NCBI RefSeq assembly: GCF_027531815.1
Contig: NZ_JAPZSK010000007.1
Span: forward strand, 1-64,000
DNA from: Gemmatimonas sp.
GTDB lineage: Bacteria > Gemmatimonadota > Gemmatimonadetes > Gemmatimonadales > Gemmatimonadaceae
Length of the DNA stretch: 64,000 nt
Direction of reading: 5' to 3'
A model generated the notes under the pieces. That model was given only the letters and a program-made list of their open reading frames with translations, was not told where the DNA came from and did no database searches. Positions 35,086 through 47,935 of the stretch are shown here, one piece after another; the stretch's first letter is position 1; each line of letters begins with the position of its first letter. The position numbers and the translations under genes are program-made.

Positions 35086-35319
35086 ATGACGGCACCCGTC
35101 GAGGTTTCCCGTCCGGGGCTCGGCACGCGGCTGGTCACGTTCTACCATGACGTGATCGCCGAGATGAAGAAGGTGACGTGGCCGGATCGCCCGCAGCTGC
35201 AGTCGGCGACCGTCCAGATCATCATCTTCGTGCTGATTCTTGGAGCGCTCATCGGCCTGGTGGACGTGGCGCTGCAGTTTGCGCTCGTCCGCCTGCCGTC
35301 CATGCTTTTCGGTCGCTGA
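35086..35319 (+). CDS. secE: preprotein translocase subunit SecE
   Basis: A protein of 77 aa, the short single-helix SecE. It clamps SecY in the export channel. The signature FYHDVIAEMKKVTWPDRPQL is followed by one membrane helix (VQIIIFVLILGALIGLVDVAL). Four bases separate its stop from the nusG ATG. Confidence 0.96.
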   Translation: MTAPVEVSRPGLGTRLVTFYHDVIAEMKKVTWPDRPQLQSATVQIIIFVLILGALIGLVDVALQFALVRLPSMLFGR

Positions 35320-35323
35320 CGTG

Positions 35324-35887
35324 ATGCCCATGTCCGTGTCGATGCTCGAGCACCGCTGGTACGCCATTCAGACGACGTCCGGCCACGAGAACAAGGTGCA
35401 GCGTCTGATCCAGCGCAAGATCGACATGGATCCGGCGCAGCCCGAGGATCGCCTGATTCGTCAGGCGCTCGTGCCGACGCAGGAAGTCGTGGAAATCAAG
35501 AACGGCAAGAAGGTGGCGGTGGAGCGGAAGATCTTCCCGGGGTACGTGCTCGTGGAGATGGTGGCGTCGCAGGATACGCTGCACGAGATCAACGCTATTC
35601 AGGGTGTCATCAAGTTCGTGGGCAAGGATCGCGATCCCATGCCGCTGCGCGACGACGAAGTGCGTCGGTTGCTGGGGCAGGCGGATCCGGCCGACGAGGG
35701 CCCGGTGCGCGAGGAGATTCCGTTCCTCGTGGGGCAGGCAGTGGCCATCACGGAAGGTCCGTTCGCGGACTTCAACGGGACGGTCGAGGAGATCCTGCCG
35801 GACAAGGGCAAGGTGCGGGTGTCGGTGAGCCTGTTCGGTCGGCCGACGAGCGTGGAGCTGGATTACCTGCAGCTGCGCGGGTACTGA
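35324..35887 (+). CDS. nusG: transcription termination/antitermination factor NusG
   Basis: A protein of 187 aa. NusG binds RNA polymerase, promotes processivity and links to Rho or ribosomal protein S10. NGN domain: HRWYAIQTTSGHENKVQRLI and IFPGYVLVEM. KOW domain: GQAVAITEGPFADFNGTVEEI. ATG 35324 is used; GTG 35321 and ATG 35330 are alternatives. rplK follows after 165 bp with a structured leader. Confidence 0.96.
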   Translation: MPMSVSMLEHRWYAIQTTSGHENKVQRLIQRKIDMDPAQPEDRLIRQALVPTQEVVEIKNGKKVAVERKIFPGYVLVEMVASQDTLHEINAIQGVIKFVGKDRDPMPLRDDEVRRLLGQADPADEGPVREEIPFLVGQAVAITEGPFADFNGTVEEILPDKGKVRVSVSLFGRPTSVELDYLQLRGY

Positions 35888-35891
35888 GAAG

Positions 35892-35956
35892 CAGTCTCGA
35901 GTTGTGAGTTCCAAGTCATTGAGTACTGAAAACTCATCACTCGGAACTTCGGACTG
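35892..35956 (+). promoter_or_regulatory. structured leader before rplK
   Basis: CAGTC (35892-35896) pairs with GACTG at the far end. Inside, AGTTCC pairs with GGAACT and TGAGT with ACTCA around ACTGAAA, giving one long interrupted stem-loop. It lies between nusG and rplK, where ribosomal protein L1 autoregulates its own operon in other bacteria. The L1-site sequence itself was not identified. Confidence 0.4.
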
Positions 35957-36052
35957 TTGTTGCCGGACGCCGCCACCACTCGGCGCAAAACAACGTGGCA
36001 GCTAGACCGTTGCGGGATGGTCCCGCGGCGGAACTCGCGATGAGGAAGTCGC

Positions 36053-36475
36053 ATGGCCAAGAAGGTCACTGGATTCGTCAAGCTGCAGATTCCGAGCGGC
36101 AAGGCGAACCCGGCGCCCCCGGTAGGTACGGCCCTCGGTCCCCAGGGTATCAACATCATGGGGTTCTGCAAGGAGTTCAACGCTCGCACGCAGGGCGGGG
36201 ATATGATCATTCCCGTCGAGGTCACGATCTACGCGGACAAGTCGTTCACCTTCATTCTGAAGACTCCGCCGGCGGCGGAGCTCATCAAGAAGGAGATCGG
36301 CGTGGACAAGGGCTCGGGTCAGCCGAACAAGGTAAAGGTGGGAACGATCACGCGGGCGCAGCTCGAGAAGATTGCGACCACGAAGATGCCCGACCTCAAT
36401 TGTGAGAGCATGGAGAGCGCCGTGGCGATGATCGCCGGGGCCGCGCGGTCCATGGGCATCACGGTCAAGGACTGA
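36053..36475 (+). CDS. rplK: 50S ribosomal protein L11
   Basis: A protein of 140 aa. L11 forms the GTPase-associated centre with 23S rRNA. Clear motifs: [23 protein letters not shown] (split), [14 protein letters not shown] and the C-terminal AARSMGITV. Five bases separate it from rplA. Confidence 0.98.
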   Translation: MAKKVTGFVKLQIPSGKANPAPPVGTALGPQGINIMGFCKEFNARTQGGDMIIPVEVTIYADKSFTFILKTPPAAELIKKEIGVDKGSGQPNKVKVGTITRAQLEKIATTKMPDLNCESMESAVAMIAGAARSMGITVKD

Positions 36476-36480
36476 GTCGC

Positions 36481-37170
36481 ATGAACACGCATGGAAAGAA
36501 GTACCGCGCGGCGAGTGAGCGGCGCGACCAGGCCAAGGCGTACGACTCGAAGCAGGCGATCGCGCTGGTGAAGGGCATGGCGTTCGCCAAGTTCGACGAG
36601 ACCGTCGAAGTGGCGATCCGCCTCGGCGTCGATCCGCGTCATGCCGACCAGGTGGTCCGTGGCACCGTCGTGTTGCCGGCTGGTACGGGCAAGACGATGC
36701 GCGTGCTTGTCATCGCCGCTGGGGCCAAGGTGCAGGAAGCGCAGGACGCCGGCGCCGACTTCGTGGGCACCGAGTTCCTGCAGAAGATCAAGGACGGCTG
36801 GCTCGACTTTGACGTGCTGATCGCGACCCCCGACCAGATGGGCCAGTTGGGCCAGCTCGGTCGCGTGCTCGGTCCGCGTGGCCTCATGCCGAATCCGAAG
36901 GCCGGCACGGTCACGTTCGACGTGGCGAAGGCGGTGCGCGAGTCGAAGGGCGGCAAGATCGAGTTCCGCGTCGACAAGGGCGGCAATGTGCACGCGCCCA
37001 TCGGCAAGGTGTCGTTCACCCCCGAGCAGCTCGAGTCCAACTTCACTGCGCTGCTGGACACCATCGTGCGCGCCAAGCCGGCGGCTGCGAAGGGTGTGTA
37101 CATCCGCAACGTCGCGATCTCCAGCTCCATGGGTCCTGGCGTCACCATCGACACCACGCCGTTCCGGTAA
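36481..37170 (+). CDS. rplA: 50S ribosomal protein L1
   Basis: A protein of 229 aa. L1 builds the L1 stalk at the E site and often represses its own operon. Motifs: [48 protein letters not shown] and [12 protein letters not shown]. Only 15 bp separate it from rplJ, so the long L10 leader of E. coli is absent at this point. Confidence 0.98.
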   Translation: MNTHGKKYRAASERRDQAKAYDSKQAIALVKGMAFAKFDETVEVAIRLGVDPRHADQVVRGTVVLPAGTGKTMRVLVIAAGAKVQEAQDAGADFVGTEFLQKIKDGWLDFDVLIATPDQMGQLGQLGRVLGPRGLMPNPKAGTVTFDVAKAVRESKGGKIEFRVDKGGNVHAPIGKVSFTPEQLESNFTALLDTIVRAKPAAAKGVYIRNVAISSSMGPGVTIDTTPFR

Positions 37171-37185
37171 GAGGGAGACGCAACC

Positions 37186-37689
37186 ATGAAAGCCAAGCCG
37201 AAGGCCAAGAAGGCCGACAAGCAGATCCTGGTGGACAGCCTGAAGGCGTCGATGGAAGGCGCGCAGGCGCTCTACTATACCGACTTCACGGGGCTGAACG
37301 TGAAGCGCATGACGGAGCTCCGTCGCCGGTTCCGCAAGGCCGGTGTCGAGTACGTCGTGATCAAGAACACGCTGGCGCTCCGGGCCGTGAACGAAAGCGG
37401 ACTGGTGGCGCAGCGCCTGAAGGGCCCGACGGGGGTGGTGGTGGCGAAGGATGCCATCACGGCAGCCAAGGTTCTCTCCGACTTTGCGAAGGAGAACGAC
37501 CAGAAGCCCGCCGTGAAGGGTGGCATCTACGAGGGCAATGCGGTCGACGAGGCGATGGTCAAGAAGCTGGCCTCGCTGCCGAACCGCGAAGAGGCGCTCT
37601 CGATCTTCGCCGGCTACCTCAACAGCATCCCGATGATGTTCGCCCTCGCCCTCGACGCCCGTAAGGCGCAGCTCGAAGGCTCCAACTGA
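37186..37689 (+). CDS. rplJ: 50S ribosomal protein L10
   Basis: A protein of 167 aa. It anchors L7/L12 dimers on the ribosome. Seen: [36 protein letters not shown] and the C-terminal helix ([22 protein letters not shown]) that binds L7/L12. A GAGGGAG ribosome site precedes the ATG. Confidence 0.97.
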   Translation: MKAKPKAKKADKQILVDSLKASMEGAQALYYTDFTGLNVKRMTELRRRFRKAGVEYVVIKNTLALRAVNESGLVAQRLKGPTGVVVAKDAITAAKVLSDFAKENDQKPAVKGGIYEGNAVDEAMVKKLASLPNREEALSIFAGYLNSIPMMFALALDARKAQLEGSN

Positions 37690-37695
37690 GTTCCC

Positions 37696-37736
37696 CAGGC
37701 GTACGCCTGATTACACGCCCCAGGACCCCTGGGGGA
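37696..37736 (+). promoter_or_regulatory. hairpins between rplJ and rplL
   Basis: A 14-bp perfect palindrome (37696-37709, CAGGCGTACGCCTG) and a 7-bp stem (37718-37724 with 37728-37734). The first CCCCAGG (37693-37699) could pair with the same downstream CCTGGGG instead, so two mutually exclusive folds are possible. It sits where L10 and L7/L12 output must be set at about 1:4. Confidence 0.4.
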
Positions 37737-37758
37737 CATTCACGGAGAACGTTTTACC

Positions 37759-38145
37759 ATGGCTAACACGACCCTGAGCAAGGACGAGATCCTCGACGCG
37801 ATCGGCGCGATGAGCGTCATCGAGCTCTCCGATCTCATCGAAGCGTTCAAGACGAAGTTCAACGTCACCATCGCCGCCGTGGCGGCGGGCGGCGGCGGCG
37901 GCGCGGCGGCGGCGGCTCCGGCGGCTGAAGAGCAGACCGAATTCACCGTCATCCTCAAGGAAGCCGGCGCGAAGAAGATCCAGGTCATCAAGGTGGTGCG
38001 CGAGCTCACCGGCCTGGGCCTGAAGGAAGCGAAGGACCTGGTCGACGGCGCGCCCAAGACGCTGAAGGAAAATGTGTCGAAGGACGAAGCCGCGCAGATC
38101 AAGGCCAAGCTCGAGGCCGAAGGCGCTGGCGTCGAAGTCAAGTAA
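37759..38145 (+). CDS. rplL: 50S ribosomal protein L7/L12
   Basis: A protein of 128 aa. N-terminal dimer domain ([20 protein letters not shown]), Ala/Gly-rich hinge, and the factor-binding C-terminal domain ([39 protein letters not shown]). Followed by a large hairpin before rpoB. Confidence 0.98.
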   Translation: MANTTLSKDEILDAIGAMSVIELSDLIEAFKTKFNVTIAAVAAGGGGGAAAAAPAAEEQTEFTVILKEAGAKKIQVIKVVRELTGLGLKEAKDLVDGAPKTLKENVSKDEAAQIKAKLEAEGAGVEVK

Positions 38146-38202
38146 TCCGTCGGCCCTCCAGCCACCGGCTTACGTCGACACCCTGTAGTTCCGCCGTTGT
38201 AA

Positions 38203-38261
38203 CGCTCCGCCCCGGGGGCTCCGGTCACGAAAAAGTGACCGGAGCCGTCGGGGACGGAGCG
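38203..38261 (+). promoter_or_regulatory. two-tier hairpin between rplL and rpoB
   Basis: Inner stem of 12 perfect bp (38217-38228 with 38235-38246) with loop GAAAAA. Outer stem CGCTCCG (38203-38209) with CGGAGCG (38255-38261), joined by four more G:C pairs and a bulged A. CTTT follows. In E. coli this interval holds a partial terminator and an RNase III site that lower rpoBC output, and this structure could do the same. Confidence 0.6.
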
Positions 38262-38337
38262 CTTTGCGCCCCCGGGCGGCCGAACGGCCTCCCCGGGACC
38301 GCGCGCCCCGCCAGAGGGTGAGCCCCTTAAGGATATG

Positions 38338-42906
<4,569 letters not shown>

Positions 42907-42909
42907 CGC

Positions 42910-45900
42910 ATGATCGATTTCCGCAGCTCGCGCGAAGCCCGCGCGTCGGCGTTCGACTACATGTCGGTCCGCATCGCTTCTCCGGAAGAGATCCGCGGCC
43001 CGAAGGACCCCAAGGAGCGCGAGCGGTTGGAGATGGCCGGCTTGCGCACCTGGTGGTCGTGGGGCGAAGTCACGAAGCCCGAAACCATCAATTACCGCTC
43101 CTTCAAGCCCGAGAAGGACGGCCTGTTCTGCGAGCGCATCTTCGGTCCCGTAAAGGACTGGGAATGCCATTGCGGCAAGTACAAGCGCATCCGCTACCGC
43201 GGCGTGATCTGCGACCGCTGCGGCGTGGAAGTCACGCTCAGCAAGGTGCGGCGCGAGCGCATGGGTCATATCGAACTGGCCGTGCCGGTTGCGCACATCT
43301 GGTTCTTCAAGACCCTGCCGAGCCCCATGGGCAACCTGCTCGACGTCACGCTGCGTGACCTCGAGAAGGTGATCTACTACAGCAACTACATCGTCATTGA
43401 GCCGGGCAATCAGGAGGTGCGTGAGCGCCAACTGCTCGACGAAGACGAGTACCTCACGCTGCGCCAGAAGGCCAAGGCCGAGGGTGACACGGCGTTCCAG
43501 TGCGACATCGGCGCGCCGGCCGTGCGTGAACTGCTCAAGCGCCTCGACGTCGACAAGACGGCCGAGGAGCTGCGGGGCTCCGTGGTGGGCGAGACGAGCC
43601 AGCATCGCAAGAAGCAGATGCTCAAGCGTCTCAAGATCGTCGATGCCTTCCGCACGTCGGGCGAGGGCGGCGAAATCCGCAACCGTCCGGAGTGGATGAT
43701 CCTCGACGTCATCCCGGTCATCCCGCCCGACCTCCGTCCGCTCGTGCCGCTCGATGGCGGCCGCTTCGCGACGTCGGACCTGAACGACCTGTACCGCCGC
43801 GTCATCAATCGCAACAACCGCCTGCAGAAGCTCATCTCGCACCGTGCGCCGGAAGTCATCCTGCGCAACGAGAAGCGCATGCTGCAGGAAGCGGTCGACG
43901 CGCTGTTCGACAACGGGCGCCGCTCGAAGGCCATCCGTGGCCGCGGCAAGCGCCCGCTCAAGTCGCTCTCCGACATGCTCAAGGGCAAGCAGGGCCGGTT
44001 CCGTCAGAACCTGCTCGGCAAGCGCGTGGACTACTCGGGCCGTTCGGTCATCGTCGTGGGACCGGAGCTCAAGCTGCACCAGTGCGGCCTGCCCAAGGCC
44101 ATGGCGCTCGAGCTCTTCAAGCCGTTCATCATCCACAAGCTGGTGGAGAGCGGCGAGGCGGAGACGGTGAAGCGCGCCAAGAAGATCGTGGAGCGCGAGA
44201 ACGCGATGGTCTACGAGGTGCTGGAAGGCATCATCAAGGACCACCCCGTGCTGCTCAACCGCGCCCCCACGCTCCACCGTCTGGGCATTCAGGCGTTCGA
44301 GCCGGTGCTGGTGGAAGGCAAGGCCATTCGTATTCACCCGCTCGTAACGACGGCGTTCAACGCCGACTTCGACGGTGACCAGATGGCCGTGCACGTGCCG
44401 CTGTCGTTCGAGGCGCAGATCGAGGCGCGCGTGCTCATGCTCTCCTCGAACAACATCCTCAAGCCCTCGGACGGCCGTCCGGTGGCCGAGCCGTCGCAGG
44501 ACATCGTGCTTGGCTGCTACGTCGCCACCAAGGCGCCGTCGGCCGACTTCGACAAGAAGAAGGAAGATCCCAATTTCGTGAAGACGCTGCCGGCCTACGC
44601 CAGCTCGTCGGAAGTGGAAATGGCGATCGCCAACGGTCGGGCCAACTACCAGACGCCGATCCGCTGGCGCCTGGAAACCGAGTCGGGCTCGGAGTGGATT
44701 GGCACCACCGCCGGGCGTGTCATGTTCAACGGCATCGTCCCGAAGGCGCTGCCGTTCCTGAACAAGGACATGAAGAAGAAGGCGCTCGGGGAACTCGTGT
44801 TCGAGAGCTACCGCTCGGCGGGGCTCGCGGAAACGGTGGCCATGCTTGACCGTCTCAAGGAGTTCGGCTTCCGCAACGCGACGCGCGGCGGCGTCTCCAT
44901 CGGCATCGAAGACCTGCACATTCCCAAGGAGAAGCAGGTCCTGCTCACCGAGGCGTCGGAGCGCGTAGAGCGCTTCCAGCGCGCCTACGCGACGGGCAAC
45001 ATCACGAACGGTGAACGCTACAACAAGGTCATCGACACGTGGACGCACGCGAACACCGACATTGCCGACGCCATGGTGAAGACCATGCGCGAGTCGCAGG
45101 GCGGGTTCAACCCGGTGTTCATGATGTTCGACTCCGGTTCTCGTGGTAGCCGCGACCAGATCCGTCAGCTGGCGGGTATGCGCGGCCTCATGGCGAAGCC
45201 GCAGAAGAAGCTCACGGGTGGTATCGGCGAAATCATCGAAAACCCGATCAAGTCGAACTTCCGTGAAGGGCTGTCGGTGCTCGAGTACTTCTCGTCCACA
45301 CACGGTGCGCGTAAGGGTCTCGCGGACACGGCGCTCAAGACGGCCGACGCCGGGTACCTCACGCGTCGTCTGGTGGACGTGGCCCAGGACATGACGATTG
45401 CCGAGGAGGATTGCGGCACGATCCTGGGCATCGATACGGCAGCGCTGAAGGAAGGCGAAGACGTGATCGAGCCGCTCGCCGAGCGTCTCGTCGGCAACGT
45501 GGCGGCCGAGGATGTGTACGATCCGATGGAACGCGATGAGGCGGGGCGTCCGCGCCTGCTCGTCGAGGCGGGCTCGCTCATTTCGGAGGAAACGGCGCAG
45601 GGCATCGAGGACGCGGGCATCGAAACGGTGAAGATCCGTTCCGTGCTCACCTGCGAAGCCAAGCGCGGCCTCTGCCGCATGTGCTACGGCCGCAACCTGG
45701 CCACCATGCAGATGGTGGATCTGGGCGAGGCGGTGGGCATCATTGCCGCGCAGTCGATCGGCGAACCGGGAACGCAGCTGACGCTCCGCACCTTCCACGT
45801 GGGTGGAACGGCAGCGCGTATCGCCGAGCAGACGGCGCGCAAGACCAAGAAGGCCGGTGTCATCGAGTTCGGCGACCGTCTCGTGACCGTCGTCAACCCG

Positions 45901-47226
45901 GACGGCCAGAAGGTCGTGACGTCGTACGAGGGCGAGCTCATCATCAAGGCGTCGGCCGACAAGAACGCGGCGATCGAGGCGCGCCTGCAGGTGCCGCTCG
46001 GCGCGTACCTCATGGTCGAGGACGGCCAGGCCGTGAAGAAGGAAGACACGGTGTTCACGTGGGACCCGTACTCGAATCCGATCATCGCGGACGTCGAGGG
46101 AACCGTGCGCTTCGTGGACCTCGTGGAAGACGAATCGCTGGCCGAGGAGCTCGACGAACTCACGGGTCTCCGTCAGCGCGTCGTGATCGAAGACCGCGAA
46201 AAGAAGCTGCACCCGCACATCGAGATCTGGCAGAACAAGGGCGGCAAGGAGAAGCGCGTGCGCGACTTCATCCTGCCCGTGGGCGCCGTGATCACGATCG
46301 AGGACGGCGAGGAGATCAAGGCGGGCACCATTCTGGCCAAGATCAGCCGCGAGGCGTACAAGACTCGCGACATCACGGGTGGTCTGCCGCGCGTGGCCGA
46401 GCTCTTCGAGGCGCGCCGGCCGAAGGACCCGGCGACGATCTCCGAGGTGGACGGGTTCGTGCGGTTCGGCGAGATCAAGCGCGGCAAGCGCGAGGTGTTC
46501 GTGCGCCCGGCGGTCATCGACCGCGGCGTGTGGCAGGTGGACGAAAGCCAGGCGGAGCAGGTGTACGAAGTGCCGTCCGGCAAGCACCTGCGCGTGCACG
46601 AGGGCGACCGCGTGCGCGCCGGCGACCGCATCAGCGAGGGCCCGGTCAACCCGCACGACATTCTCCGCATCAAGGGGCCGCGCGCCGTGCAGGAATACCT
46701 CCTGAACGAAGTGCAGGAGGTCTACCGCCTGCAGGGCGTGAAGATCAACGACAAGCACATCGGCGTGATCGTCAAGCAGATGTTGCAGAAGGTGCGTATC
46801 GTGGAGTCGGGCGACACCGAGATGCTCGAGGGCGAGCATGTCGATCGCGCGGTCTTCCGCGAGACGAACGAGGACGCCAAGAAGCGGAAGATCACGCCGG
46901 CCACGGCGGAGCCCCTGCTGCTCGGTATCACGAAGGCCTCGCTCACCACGCAGTCGTTCGTGTCGGCGGCCTCCTTCCAGGAGACCACGCGCGTCCTCAC
47001 CGACGCGGCCATTCGTGGCTCGCGCGACGACCTGCTGGGGCTCAAGGAGAACATCATCATCGGTCACCTCATCCCGGCCGGTACGGGCATGTACCGCTAC
47101 CAGGAAGTGGACGTTGAGAGCGATGCGCTCCCCGAGCCGGAGCCGCTGCCGGACGCGATCGAGCCCAATTTCGATGCGCTGCTGCCGAGCTTCGAACCGT
47201 CGGCGTTCACGATGCCGGACGAGTAA
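42910..47226 (+). CDS. rpoC: RNA polymerase subunit beta'
   Basis: A protein of 1438 aa. N-terminal zinc site [20 protein letters not shown], lid/rudder region [25 protein letters not shown], the catalytic Mg-binding [12 protein letters not shown], bridge helix and trigger loop regions ([25 protein letters not shown]), and the second zinc site [14 protein letters not shown]. It begins 3 bp after rpoB. A very strong terminator follows. Confidence 0.98.
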   Translation: MIDFRSSREARASAFDYMSVRIASPEEIRGPKDPKERERLEMAGLRTWWSWGEVTKPETINYRSFKPEKDGLFCERIFGPVKDWECHCGKYKRIRYRGVICDRCGVEVTLSKVRRERMGHIELAVPVAHIWFFKTLPSPMGNLLDVTLRDLEKVIYYSNYIVIEPGNQEVRERQLLDEDEYLTLRQKAKAEGDTAFQCDIGAPAVRELLKRLDVDKTAEELRGSVVGETSQHRKKQMLKRLKIVDAFRTSGEGGEIRNRPEWMILDVIPVIPPDLRPLVPLDGGRFATSDLNDLYRRVINRNNRLQKLISHRAPEVILRNEKRMLQEAVDALFDNGRRSKAIRGRGKRPLKSLSDMLKGKQGRFRQNLLGKRVDYSGRSVIVVGPELKLHQCGLPKAMALELFKPFIIHKLVESGEAETVKRAKKIVERENAMVYEVLEGIIKDHPVLLNRAPTLHRLGIQAFEPVLVEGKAIRIHPLVTTAFNADFDGDQMAVHVPLSFEAQIEARVLMLSSNNILKPSDGRPVAEPSQDIVLGCYVATKAPSADFDKKKEDPNFVKTLPAYASSSEVEMAIANGRANYQTPIRWRLETESGSEWIGTTAGRVMFNGIVPKALPFLNKDMKKKALGELVFESYRSAGLAETVAMLDRLKEFGFRNATRGGVSIGIEDLHIPKEKQVLLTEASERVERFQRAYATGNITNGERYNKVIDTWTHANTDIADAMVKTMRESQGGFNPVFMMFDSGSRGSRDQIRQLAGMRGLMAKPQKKLTGGIGEIIENPIKSNFREGLSVLEYFSSTHGARKGLADTALKTADAGYLTRRLVDVAQDMTIAEEDCGTILGIDTAALKEGEDVIEPLAERLVGNVAAEDVYDPMERDEAGRPRLLVEAGSLISEETAQGIEDAGIETVKIRSVLTCEAKRGLCRMCYGRNLATMQMVDLGEAVGIIAAQSIGEPGTQLTLRTFHVGGTAARIAEQTARKTKKAGVIEFGDRLVTVVNPDGQKVVTSYEGELIIKASADKNAAIEARLQVPLGAYLMVEDGQAVKKEDTVFTWDPYSNPIIADVEGTVRFVDLVEDESLAEELDELTGLRQRVVIEDREKKLHPHIEIWQNKGGKEKRVRDFILPVGAVITIEDGEEIKAGTILAKISREAYKTRDITGGLPRVAELFEARRPKDPATISEVDGFVRFGEIKRGKREVFVRPAVIDRGVWQVDESQAEQVYEVPSGKHLRVHEGDRVRAGDRISEGPVNPHDILRIKGPRAVQEYLLNEVQEVYRLQGVKINDKHIGVIVKQMLQKVRIVESGDTEMLEGEHVDRAVFRETNEDAKKRKITPATAEPLLLGITKASLTTQSFVSAASFQETTRVLTDAAIRGSRDDLLGLKENIIIGHLIPAGTGMYRYQEVDVESDALPEPEPLPDAIEPNFDALLPSFEPSAFTMPDE

Positions 47227-47230
47227 ACAG

Positions 47231-47280
47231 AGCAACGAAACGCGGGGCGGGCCTTCTGGCCCGCCCCGCGTTTCGTTGCT
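47231..47280 (+). terminator. rpoC terminator, 23-bp perfect stem
   Basis: 47231-47253 pairs without mismatch with 47258-47280 around a TTCT loop. It starts 4 bp after the rpoC stop codon. The T run is weak, but the stem (23 bp, mostly G:C in the middle) is exceptionally long. Confidence 0.85.
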
Positions 47281-47327
47281 GCCTCTGGCGACGTGAGACC
47301 CGAGACGGGAGCGAGAGATTTGCGACC

Positions 47328-47389
47328 TGAGAGGGAGAGGTGAGCCCGGATCGCGGTGAGAGTTGAGTGTCCCCGCGGTGAGAATTGAG
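47328..47389 (+). repeat. left inverted-repeat arm
   Basis: Purine-rich 62-bp arm. Identical blocks shared with the right arm are the first 13 bp (TGAGAGGGAGAGG) and the stretch GGATCGCGGTGAGAG. The repeated core GGTGAGA occurs twice. Further GAGA-rich sequence lies upstream (47292-47327). Confidence 0.8.
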
Positions 47390-47458
47390 TGCGTAGGATT
47401 GGCACGAGGCGTGGGATTCGGATGACGCACCTTCGGGGCTGCTCGCCTATCGTGGCGC

Positions 47459-47845
47459 ATGGCACACAACCCTCATGCGCTTCAGGTAGTGCAGCGCGCC
47501 TTCGCGCTCTCCGTAGATGTGCATCGACTCGCGGACCGATGCCACGAGTCGATGGCGCGAGTGTCACCCGGCATGCGCAACCAGCTGCTGAGGGCGGTCA
47601 ACTCCATTGCGCTCAACCTGGCGGAAGGTGCCGGGTATCAGTCGCCCTCGAGAACGGCATCGTTCTGTACGACGGCAATAGGTTCGTGCAACGAGGTCGA
47701 GCTTCAACTGCGCCTCGCGCGTGCACTCAACGCGATCCCGGACGACTACGATGTGCTGATCGACGAAGTGGTCGAGATCAGAAAGATGTCGTACGGCTTC
47801 CGGAAGCATGTCATGGGCAGGCGAGACAAGGCCGCACCCCCCTGA
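47459..47845 (+). CDS. four-helix-bundle protein (S23 / IVP family)
   Basis: A protein of 128 aa. The family core is clear: MRNQLLRAVNSIALNLAEGAG, then SFCTTAIGSCNEVELQLRLA. These proteins were first found inside intervening sequences of 23S rRNA, and the related Avd fold serves diversity-generating retroelements; no rRNA or reverse transcriptase is near here. The codons include AGA, AGG, ATA, CTT and GTA, which are rare in the neighbours and suggest transfer. The stop codon lies inside the right inverted-repeat arm. The function of stand-alone copies is unknown. Confidence 0.85.
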   Translation: MAHNPHALQVVQRAFALSVDVHRLADRCHESMARVSPGMRNQLLRAVNSIALNLAEGAGYQSPSRTASFCTTAIGSCNEVELQLRLARALNAIPDDYDVLIDEVVEIRKMSYGFRKHVMGRRDKAAPP

Positions 47846-47903
47846 GCTCTCACCGCTGGCCCGCTGACCTCTCACCGCGATCCAGGCTGCCCTCTCCCTC
47901 TCA
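47842..47903 (-). repeat. right inverted-repeat arm
   Basis: Inverted copy of 47328-47389, pyrimidine-rich on the + strand. It begins one base before the stop codon of the enclosed gene. Related CTCACC-type sequence continues to about 47955 and into the 3' end of the kinase gene. Confidence 0.8.
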
Positions 47904-47935
47904 CCCATTCTGCTCTCCTGCTCACCGCTCCGATC

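Larger units (their letters stand above)
47328..47903. mobile_element. putative cassette: four-helix-bundle gene between 62-bp inverted repeats
   Basis: The 62-bp left arm (47328-47389) and 62-bp right arm (47842-47903) are inverted copies, 50 of 62 positions identical with no gaps. They enclose one gene (47459-47845) with codons unlike its neighbours. There is no transposase. The structure looks like a non-autonomous mobile or domesticated element inserted between the rpoC terminator and a kinase gene. Inference from structure only. Confidence 0.55.

Noticed and set aside
47400-47417. TTGGCACGAGGCGTGG as a second sigma-54 promoter before the four-helix-bundle gene
   Set aside because: The -24 half fits but the essential GC of the -12 element is missing.
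47328-47903. Diversity-generating retroelement around the four-helix-bundle (Avd-like) gene
   Set aside because: No reverse transcriptase, template repeat or variable repeat is present; only the fold family is shared.
47328-47903. CRISPR array
   Set aside because: Repeats are two inverted arms, not regularly spaced direct repeats, and there are no cas genes.
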